Shown: positions 7,481 through 14,312 of the stretch, piece by piece
Numbering within the stretch: position 1 is the stretch's first letter
How the letters are laid out: each line of letters opens with the position of its first letter
DNA from: Campylobacterales bacterium
GTDB taxonomy: Bacteria; Campylobacterota; Campylobacteria; Campylobacterales; QNZT01
Direction of reading: 5' to 3'
Assembly (NCBI GenBank): GCA_015489185.1
Contig: WGAE01000079.1
Location: 1-16,605, forward strand
DNA: 16,605 bases
The notes under the pieces: model-generated
The model's input: only the letters and a program-made list of their open reading frames with translations
The model's database searches: none
Told to the model about the DNA's origin: nothing
Position numbers and translations under genes: made by a program

Positions 7481-9811
7481 CTACACCTTTCTTATTGTTG
7501 CTTTGGTAAATCTGCCGCCGGAGAAAAGCACGCCGACATTGAGCTTCGTATCGAATGTAGGCAGATACGGAATATCTCCCTCAAGCTGCGAATCGATCTC
7601 GACTGTTGTCTCTACACTGCCCTGATCGTTCGCAATCTCTACCTTATCGCCTTCAGAAAGCCCTTTGCTTTCCGCATAGGACGCCGATACATAAAGCTTG
7701 CCGTCAGTCTTAAGCTGGTGAGCTTTATTGGTAAACGGACTAAACTGAATAATCGGATTGGAGAGATAGACCACATCACCTTCAAGCAATTCAGTTTTTG
7801 CCGGTTTTTCAGGCTTTTCATTCGCCTCAGTTTCGATCACGTTCAGCAAATAACCGCGTACTTCGTTACCCGCATTGTCAATATAGTTCGGTAGATCATC
7901 AAAGTTTTCGGTTTTGAAACCTTTGGCTTCCGGTAACATTTCGGTATAGGCTATAGTCAATTCCTGTTCAGGAAGCCCTGCCGCGTTGGCTAGATCGTTC
8001 AGCACATACCCTTTATAATCGAGTGCCGCGTTTGTCGGTACAACACGTTTATTAAAGCTTGTAAACGTTCCTTCCTGCTGATTGAGTGCCGGCATATCCA
8101 GATCACCGTCACCCAACGCACTCAGCACAAATTCACCCTCCGCATTGTACCCAAGCACATGTTCACCCGCTTCGGCATCCAGATCGCAGATGAGCGACAC
8201 ACCGAGGGTATTGGTTTTGGAAGGAATGATCATGACGCTGATATTCGTATATCTGTCGATCGCCCCTGCCAGTTTTGCCAGGTTTTCCGCTCGCGGATGT
8301 GTGTAGCAATCTTCTCCGATAACTAAAGAGAAGGTATCTTTTTTTGCCAGCATTTTCTGCATCTTCGCATCAAAATCTTCAGGCAGCGCAACCGCATCTT
8401 TATCATACTCGGCAACCGCGTCTGCAATCTCTTTTGGAAGCGATTCACTCAAACCTTCGACTTTGGAGAAATAGTCGAGCACAAATGCCAGAATATGCTC
8501 TTCCGCACCCGGTTTGTGTGAAATTGTCATCATATTTTTGGCAAATTTCTCGACAACATTGTCACCTGTCGGATGGAAATAGAGTCCCGCACCTTTGTTC
8601 ATCGTCAAGGCATTGTTGATCGCATAGCCGACATTCGGTGCATCGTATCGTACCTGGGTACCGACACTGATGACAAAGTTCGATGCACGAATCGCACTGA
8701 TATCCGCACTGTAGAGTGATTTACCGCTGACACTGCTGTAGTGTTTCATGAAGTTTTGATACGCATAAGCATCTTCGTTGACCAGTTTGACACCCAGCTT
8801 CTCTTTGAGTTTTTGCAAAATCAGCGCTTCTTCGTTAGTTATGTAGGAAGAGAAGCGAATCGTATCCGCTTTTTTGGTCAGAAATTCGACCGCTTTTTCA
8901 AACATCGCGCGATCTTTACCAACAACTCTGTTTTCGAAATCGAAACCGAAACGTGCACCGCCATGCAACGGTGTATAGTGGGCATCATTGGTGACTCTGA
9001 AGATACGCTCTTCGTAATTTTTCATATCACCATGTTTTGTATTGTAATAGATCAGTGAACAGTCGCTGCTATGTGGATTAGATGCAGGTACTTTACGCAA
9101 TTCCCACGCATTCGCCTGATACTGAAAATCACTGCTGATCAACGCACCGACCGGACATACCGCAATACATTCACCGCAATCCTGACAATCGAGACTGTTG
9201 TCTTCGTTTACAGTACCGATGATCGACTTTTGCAGTTTGTTCCACATCGCGTATGCGTCTTTCGGCATGGTTGACTTGAGTTCCTTATCAAGCGTCGGTC
9301 CACCTCTGGGCACCGTTTTAAGAACACTATCGCCGATCATATCTTTACACACGGTAATACACTTCTCACAAACAATACAAAGTGACGCATCATATTTGAT
9401 CAGACCCCAGTCGCGAATAGGTCGCGGTGTATCTGGAATAGCGTATTTTTGTTCATTGACATTCATATAGAGCGTATAGTCCTGCAATTCACACTCACCG
9501 CTCTGATCACATACACCGCACTCAAGCGGATGGTTGACGTCATAAACCTGCATAATTGCATGACGTTCTTCACGGATCTCTTCATTATCCGTAATCACAT
9601 CCATACCGTCTTTTGCTTTGGCGTTACATGCATAGACACGTTTACCGTCCGCTTCCACGATACAGAGCCTGCAAGCAAGCGTCGGTGAGCATCCCGTCTG
9701 ATAGCAGATCGCAGGGATGAACACACCTTCTCTTCTTGCGATATTCAGTAGAAATTCACCCTCTTTCGCTTTGTATTCAGTGCCGTTAATCTTAACTGTT
9801 ATTTCACTCAT
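7481..9811 (-). CDS. nuoG: NuoG paralogue 2 with an extra ferredoxin-type cluster motif
   Basis: This is the second of two tandem NuoG-type subunits of the peripheral arm, 776 residues. The N-terminal [2Fe-2S] domain has Cys36, Cys47, Cys50 and Cys62 (N1b). The next motif, His94, Cys98, Cys101 and Cys107 (HPLECGVC...C), is the N5 site. It then carries two complete four-cysteine ferredoxin motifs, Cys145/148/151/155 and Cys209/212/215/219 (CQDCGECIAVCP), where ordinary NuoG keeps only enough ligands for N4. Dicluster motifs of this kind are found in [FeFe]-hydrogenases and NAD(P)-linked formate dehydrogenases. The N7 ligands are absent apart from a lone Cys251. From about residue 230 a degenerate molybdopterin-oxidoreductase-like domain follows with no sign of an active site. 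It shares many segments with paralogue 1 (for example ITNEEALILQKLKEK). The start overlaps the upstream stop as ATGA. Confidence 0.9.
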   Translation of the reverse strand: MSEITVKINGTEYKAKEGEFLLNIARREGVFIPAICYQTGCSPTLACRLCIVEADGKRVYACNAKAKDGMDVITDNEEIREERHAIMQVYDVNHPLECGVCDQSGECELQDYTLYMNVNEQKYAIPDTPRPIRDWGLIKYDASLCIVCEKCITVCKDMIGDSVLKTVPRGGPTLDKELKSTMPKDAYAMWNKLQKSIIGTVNEDNSLDCQDCGECIAVCPVGALISSDFQYQANAWELRKVPASNPHSSDCSLIYYNTKHGDMKNYEERIFRVTNDAHYTPLHGGARFGFDFENRVVGKDRAMFEKAVEFLTKKADTIRFSSYITNEEALILQKLKEKLGVKLVNEDAYAYQNFMKHYSSVSGKSLYSADISAIRASNFVISVGTQVRYDAPNVGYAINNALTMNKGAGLYFHPTGDNVVEKFAKNMMTISHKPGAEEHILAFVLDYFSKVEGLSESLPKEIADAVAEYDKDAVALPEDFDAKMQKMLAKKDTFSLVIGEDCYTHPRAENLAKLAGAIDRYTNISVMIIPSKTNTLGVSLICDLDAEAGEHVLGYNAEGEFVLSALGDGDLDMPALNQQEGTFTSFNKRVVPTNAALDYKGYVLNDLANAAGLPEQELTIAYTEMLPEAKGFKTENFDDLPNYIDNAGNEVRGYLLNVIETEANEKPEKPAKTELLEGDVVYLSNPIIQFSPFTNKAHQLKTDGKLYVSASYAESKGLSEGDKVEIANDQGSVETTVEIDSQLEGDIPYLPTFDTKLNVGVLFSGGRFTKATIRKV
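8801..8875 (-). repeat. Homology block shared by the two nuoG copies (copy 2)
   Basis: By hand count about 60 of 75 bases match positions 11128-11202 without gaps. The block encodes the shared IRFSS.ITNEEALILQKLKEK region. This is coding paralogy from a nuoG duplication, not a mobile repeat. Confidence 0.65.
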
Positions 9812-12060
9812 TTGCCCACCTGTCTTATTTTAGCTTTATTGAATCGATAGTGTGTGCTGATATTCTGACCGGTAAATCCCAGATCAAATACCGGCATCAG
9901 CGCTATCGTTCCTTTCAGCGTCTGATCCACACGAAACGTCTTGGTAACCTGATGACCCAAAAGGTCGATCTCCACCGCATCTCCATCCTTTATTTTTGCA
10001 GCCGTAGCAAACTGCTCAGAACCGACAAGTGCCCCCTCTTTGGGAAGATGGGTACAGATATTGGTAAAAACATTTTTCTGACTGTTCGGATTACAGGTAT
10101 AGACAATCGTTCCGTCATAACTCTCCAGTTCGGATACCTCATGAGGCATCGCATCTGTTTCAATTTCACTCTCAGCCAGTGTATATCCGCGTATCTCATT
10201 GCCGTGATTGTCAAAATAGCACGGCAGATCGTCAAAGTTTTCAGCCCTGTACCCTTTCTCCGGCGGCAGCATCGGAGTATAGTCAATGGTATATCTACGG
10301 TTCAGTCCCAGTCTGTTGGCAATATCGTTGAGACAGAAACCGTCAAAACTGACCGCCACGTGCGTGGGTACGACTGTTTTATTCAGTGTCGTAAATGTCC
10401 CTTCCTGCTGATTGAGCGCCGGTATATTGACATCTCCGGCATTCTCCAGTGCACTCAAGACAAAATCACCGTTTTCGTTATATCCGATCGTATACGATCC
10501 GGCTTCCTCATCCAGATCACAGATCAGTGCAACACCCATTGTATTGACCGAAGGCGGAACGATCAAGACTTCAAAATCACTATATTTTTCTATAATCCCA
10601 AGCAAGCGCGCAATATTTTCCGCCTGCGGATGTGCAATCAAATCCCATCCTGCTATCAGTGTGCGTTTTTGCTTTCGGAGCATTCTTTTCATCATCTGTG
10701 AAATCTCTTCTTCACCGACGTTACTCTCCGCACTAATATATCCTTCGTCCAGTTTGTCAAAGAACGTTTGTAATGCTTCGGGCACTTCCACATTTTCTAG
10801 TAATGCTTTTGCCACAAGTGCCACAACGCTCTCTTCCGATCCCGCTTCATATTTGACAAATTGGGATACAATTGTTTTGATCGATTCATCCTCCATCGGA
10901 TGCATATAAATCACTTCCGCGGTACGACGTTTCGAAGCCTGGTTGATTTTGAACTTCAGCTCCGGCATATCACTCGCAATGCGTGTTCCAAGAACAACGA
11001 TATAGTCGCTTTCTTGAAGTTCATATGTGTCTCCGGAGTAGAAACGTCTGCCGCTTGTTTCCGAAAAGGCATTTAAAAACTTTTGAAAATTACGCGCTTC
11101 TTCATTGATCAATCTGTAACCGCGTTTTTCTTTAAGTTTTTGCAAAATCAACGCCTCTTCGTTTGTGATCATCGAACTGAAGCGGATCGTATCGGCTTTT
11201 TCAAACGCCTCAACTGCTTTTTGCATATCCGTTTCACTGTTTTTGCCGCGATTTTCAAAATCAAAACCATAGCGACACACACCGCTGAGTGTATCGAACT
11301 CGGCTTCGTTACGTACGCGATAAATTTTTTCGTTTTTAACTTCATAATAAATCATACTGGCAAGACTGGAATGCGCACATGCCGCAGGAATTTTTGTCAA
11401 CTCCCACGGATTGGTCGAGCATTTAAAGTGTGTATCGCTAAGCGCACCAACCGGACAAACCGCAGCACACTCACCCCAGTCGACATCAGGATCATCTTTT
11501 TTCAAATTCACAATCGTGGAGTTATATCCGCCGGGTTTGATCTGTAACGCACCGTCTCCTACGATTTCGTTACTCACACGTACACACCGTTCACATAAAA
11601 TACATAAATAAGGATCGTAAGAGATATTTCCCCATTTTTCAATCTGACGGTAGTGTTCCTGTGCGGAAAAATCCTGCTGATTAACACCAAACTCCATCGT
11701 TTTGTTTTGAAGATCACATTCACCCGACTTCGGACATACACCGCACTCAAGCGGATGATTGACATCATAAAGCTTCATGATATTTTGTCGTTGTTCAAAC
11801 AACGATTCCGACTGTGTCGTTACCTTGATACCCGGAACAACTCGCTCCTGGCAGCTGAGTACAGGATCGTCAAGCCCCTCAATATCAACAACACACAATC
11901 GACATGAGGCAATCGGTTTAACTTTGGTCAGATAGCACATTGTAGGAATATAGATTCCATGTCTTCTGGCTACCTGCAGGATTGTTTCATCTTTGTAGGC
12001 AGTTACTTTTTTACCGTCGATTTCCAGTTCGATCGTCGCTACACTTTCCGCTTTTACCAT
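9808..12060 (-). CDS. nuoG: NuoG paralogue 1 (classical N1b, N5 and N4 clusters)
   Basis: This 750-residue protein is the more conventional NuoG of the pair. Ligands are Cys42, Cys53, Cys56, Cys70 (N1b, spacing 10-2-13), His102, Cys106, Cys109, Cys115 (N5), and Cys153, Cys156, Cys159 with Cys202 (N4). The second ferredoxin cluster seen in paralogue 2 is lost: Cys155 of that protein aligns with Ser163 here, and two more ligands align with Asp192 and Trp195; only Cys198 remains. N7 keeps Cys228 and Cys262 but has serines at the other two positions, so it is probably lost. The remainder is a degenerate molybdopterin-oxidoreductase-like domain with a conserved LNQQEGTFT segment. The ATG lies one base after the preceding stop, with only a weak G-rich Shine-Dalgarno, suggesting translational coupling. 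Confidence 0.93.
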   Translation of the reverse strand: MVKAESVATIELEIDGKKVTAYKDETILQVARRHGIYIPTMCYLTKVKPIASCRLCVVDIEGLDDPVLSCQERVVPGIKVTTQSESLFEQRQNIMKLYDVNHPLECGVCPKSGECDLQNKTMEFGVNQQDFSAQEHYRQIEKWGNISYDPYLCILCERCVRVSNEIVGDGALQIKPGGYNSTIVNLKKDDPDVDWGECAAVCPVGALSDTHFKCSTNPWELTKIPAACAHSSLASMIYYEVKNEKIYRVRNEAEFDTLSGVCRYGFDFENRGKNSETDMQKAVEAFEKADTIRFSSMITNEEALILQKLKEKRGYRLINEEARNFQKFLNAFSETSGRRFYSGDTYELQESDYIVVLGTRIASDMPELKFKINQASKRRTAEVIYMHPMEDESIKTIVSQFVKYEAGSEESVVALVAKALLENVEVPEALQTFFDKLDEGYISAESNVGEEEISQMMKRMLRKQKRTLIAGWDLIAHPQAENIARLLGIIEKYSDFEVLIVPPSVNTMGVALICDLDEEAGSYTIGYNENGDFVLSALENAGDVNIPALNQQEGTFTTLNKTVVPTHVAVSFDGFCLNDIANRLGLNRRYTIDYTPMLPPEKGYRAENFDDLPCYFDNHGNEIRGYTLAESEIETDAMPHEVSELESYDGTIVYTCNPNSQKNVFTNICTHLPKEGALVGSEQFATAAKIKDGDAVEIDLLGHQVTKTFRVDQTLKGTIALMPVFDLGFTGQNISTHYRFNKAKIRQVGK
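11128..11202 (-). repeat. Homology block shared by the two nuoG copies (copy 1)
   Basis: This is the partner of 8801-8875, with about 60 of 75 bases identical by hand count and no gaps. It supports an ancient tandem duplication of nuoG rather than independent acquisition of two unrelated G-type subunits. Confidence 0.65.
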
Positions 12061-12061
12061 A

Positions 12062-14065
12062 TCACACCGCCACCATCGCTATATAATAACAACGCATGCA
12101 TCTGCTCGCTTCATTGACAGCCTGTTCATGCGTCAATCCGAAATTGACCTCCGCCTGACTGTGTTTACGTGTCTCGACATCCAGTTTTTCACTCACTTCA
12201 CGCGGCAAACCGGCAATCCAGCCTTTGACTTTTTCATTTTTATCATAGACTTTCAGCGCACGCAGATGATCTTCCATAATCTCCTCATCCAGCAACGTCA
12301 CTTTTCCGTCATGAACGTATCTGCTAATTACCGATGCGGCACGTTTTGCCTGTCCGACCGCATTGACGATCGTCATCGGACCGTATTCGCAGTCACCTGC
12401 GGCAAAGATCCCTTTACGGCTGGTCATATAGGTTTTTCCATCGGTTTTAAGCGTATTCCAACTGGTAAGCTCCAGTTCCCACTCTTTCGGAATGTAGCTT
12501 AGGTCCGCATCCTGAGAGACAGCCGGAATCAGGTAATCACACTCGATCTCAAAATCCGCCCCTTCGATCTTGACCAATTGTGCACGTCCACCGTTTGGAT
12601 CAGGTACCAGTTCGAACTTATTGACTTTCAGTTTTTTAAGTTTGTTGTCTTCATCGATGATCTCTTCGACCGCGGAGTGGAAAATAAACTCAACACCCTC
12701 TTCCACCGCTTCATGATACTCTTCCCATGAAGTATTACGAATAATGGTCTTCTCGTCACGGCGATAGAGCATAATCACTTTTTCGGCACCCGCACGTATG
12801 GAACAACGTACAACGTCCATCGATGTAAAACCGCCGCCGACACAAACAACCGTTTTACCTCTTAGATCCACTTCCGGAGCGAGATTCCATTTAACATTGA
12901 GATTGATCTGATCCAAAAATGCAATCGCAGGCCAGTACCCTTCTATATCCGGACGTTCATTTTTGGCACGAATCTTTTTACTCAGTCGCGTCCCGCTTGC
13001 CAGAAGAATCGCATCGTACTCTTTTTCAAATTGACGAAGCATATCCGCCGTAACAGGAGTGTTTGTATAGAAAGTGACGCCTTCCAGTGCTTCGATCGCT
13101 TCAATATCCTTTTTATAACGCTCCCACGGCATACGATACTCCGGAACACCTACGGCAACTTCACCGCCCAGTACCGGCAACGCTTCGTAAACGTCACACG
13201 CAATACCTTCCAGCCCAAGATAGTAAGCCGCCGTCAATCCCGCCGGACCTGCACCGACAATCGCAACTTTTTTACCGTTAAGCGGTTTCTGCTCCGTCGG
13301 ATAGAGAAAATCAAGCCCGTGATCGGTCTCATAATCTGCACCGAGCCGTTTCAGCTCCATAATCGAAATCGGCTCATCAAGGTTCGCACGGCGACACTCA
13401 TCTTCACAAGGATGCGGGCAGACCCTTCCACAGGTATGCGCCAACGGCATCGTCTTCTTTGTTGCCTGCAAACTCTGCGCAAACTGTAAATCCCGCACCC
13501 CTTCGATATAAGCCGGAATATCTACATGATCCGGACAAGCATCCATACACGGTGCGGTCACTTTGGCAATATAGTTAATTTCGTCATTGTCGTAATCAGG
13601 AGACTTTTTTTGCTCTGTGATCAATTCCATCACATCGTCTCTGAAATACTCCAAAATATCCAAAAGCGGTTTAGGGACCGTACGACCGATTTCACATTTG
13701 CTGGTTTTCATCATCGTCTCGGAGATCTCCTTGAGGTGTTCGATATCACCTTCCGTTCCTTCTCCTCTGGCGATTTTGTCAAAAAGGTCATAGAGAATTC
13801 TACCACCCCATCTACCCGGCGCACAGCGTCCACACGCTTCCGAATAGATTTGATACTGAGCGGCATATTCCGTCCCCGCTTTGATCACGTCAACGCCTTC
13901 TTCGAAAACAACCAGCCCGTTCCAGCCAATGAATATTTTAGAATTTTTGTCTCCTTCATAAGTAGCAGGTACTTTAAAAGACGACTCTTGCCAGTCATCT
14001 TTATTAGCAATATTTCTATTGTCTATAAATTCACCTTGCCATGTTGAAAAGAGAACTTTGCTCAA
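12062..14065 (-). CDS. NuoF-slot chimera: NuoF N3-type domain fused to GltD/NfnL-like FAD-NAD(P)H oxidoreductase
   Basis: This 667-residue protein occupies the nuoF slot but is not a normal NuoF. Residues about 45-150 match only the C-terminal end of NuoF: a GWNGLVVFEEG segment, then CGRCAPG (Cys78, Cys81, Gly84) and Cys124, where NuoF has four N3 cysteines. The NuoF FMN/NADH Rossmann domain is missing. Residues about 165-240 form the iron-sulfur helical domain of the GltD family (Cys173, Cys177, then Cys212, 216, 220, 224). Next come the FAD motif GAGPAG at 271-276, the nucleotide motif GGGFTSMD at 410-417 followed by Tyr434-Arg435-Arg436 (a pattern usually linked to NADPH), and the second FAD motif AAGD at 555-558. 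The C-terminus has EASRCMRC (Cys656, Cys659). It probably feeds electrons from a soluble donor into NuoG; the donor is unproven. The start is TTG, overlapping the upstream stop as TTGA, with AAAGGA 7 bases upstream. Confidence 0.9.
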   Translation of the reverse strand: MSKVLFSTWQGEFIDNRNIANKDDWQESSFKVPATYEGDKNSKIFIGWNGLVVFEEGVDVIKAGTEYAAQYQIYSEACGRCAPGRWGGRILYDLFDKIARGEGTEGDIEHLKEISETMMKTSKCEIGRTVPKPLLDILEYFRDDVMELITEQKKSPDYDNDEINYIAKVTAPCMDACPDHVDIPAYIEGVRDLQFAQSLQATKKTMPLAHTCGRVCPHPCEDECRRANLDEPISIMELKRLGADYETDHGLDFLYPTEQKPLNGKKVAIVGAGPAGLTAAYYLGLEGIACDVYEALPVLGGEVAVGVPEYRMPWERYKKDIEAIEALEGVTFYTNTPVTADMLRQFEKEYDAILLASGTRLSKKIRAKNERPDIEGYWPAIAFLDQINLNVKWNLAPEVDLRGKTVVCVGGGFTSMDVVRCSIRAGAEKVIMLYRRDEKTIIRNTSWEEYHEAVEEGVEFIFHSAVEEIIDEDNKLKKLKVNKFELVPDPNGGRAQLVKIEGADFEIECDYLIPAVSQDADLSYIPKEWELELTSWNTLKTDGKTYMTSRKGIFAAGDCEYGPMTIVNAVGQAKRAASVISRYVHDGKVTLLDEEIMEDHLRALKVYDKNEKVKGWIAGLPREVSEKLDVETRKHSQAEVNFGLTHEQAVNEASRCMRCYYIAMVAV

Positions 14066-14298
14066 GATGCTTTCCTTTTGACTACGAGAGTCCAGTCAAC
14101 TTCGTTGAATTTAATCGAATTCAAGAGCTCATGACCTTGCTCTTTCATCACTTCCATACTTTTGGTTACCGGTGTAAAATCACCCACTTCGAACATAAAG
14201 ATAATCACTTCACCCGGCTTCGCATCGTTGTCCATGATCTCCACCATCCGGTTGTAAAGCTTCTCTTCTTTATATTTTCTCAGATCGTATCTTTCCAT
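14062..14298 (-). CDS. Small cysteine-free protein in the nuoE slot (TusA-like by eye)
   Basis: This 78-residue protein sits exactly where nuoE is expected but is not homologous to the 24-kDa NuoE by any visible feature: it is about half the length and contains no cysteine, so it cannot carry the N1a [2Fe-2S] cluster. It resembles the small proteins annotated as NuoE in Helicobacter and Campylobacter. By eye the pattern PGEVIIF... GHELLNS... WTLVVKRK resembles the TusA/SirA fold (PGE, a C-terminal GHxL-type helix-strand turn, a final basic strand) without the TusA CPxP active-site motif. It could be a structural partner of the chimera encoded next or a docking surface for a donor. The ATG at 14296-14298 has AGGGGAG just upstream; the stop overlaps the next start. 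Confidence 0.85.
   Translation of the reverse strand: MERYDLRKYKEEKLYNRMVEIMDNDAKPGEVIIFMFEVGDFTPVTKSMEVMKEQGHELLNSIKFNEVDWTLVVKRKAS
14073..14078 (-). promoter_or_regulatory. Ribosome binding site supporting a TTG start
   Basis: AAAGGA lies 7 bases before the TTG at 14063-14065. There is no in-frame ATG nearby; the first internal methionines are near residue 118, past the CGRC motif. The site together with the TTGA stop/start overlap therefore supports TTG initiation coupled to the upstream gene. Confidence 0.65.
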
Positions 14299-14312
14299 AA
14301 CTCTCCCCTTCC

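Noticed and set aside
7481..9811. NuoG2 as an [FeFe]-hydrogenase or formate dehydrogenase catalytic subunit
   Set aside because: The N-terminal cluster motifs look like those families, but the rest has no H-cluster cysteine motifs and no molybdenum/tungsten ligand motif that I can see. It shares its full length and many segments with NuoG1.
9850..10701. Long plus-strand open frame opposite nuoG1, and similar ones at 707-1525, 14412-15167 and 15366-16034
   Set aside because: These translate to Arg, His, Cys and Ile-rich sequences with no recognisable domain, lie wholly opposite strongly conserved nuo genes, and lack convincing ribosome binding sites. They are antisense shadows.
12062..14065. 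The chimera as a glutamate synthase small subunit for ammonia assimilation
   Set aside because: There is no gltB nearby, the gene is embedded and coupled within nuo, and it carries a NuoF N3-type region that GltD lacks.
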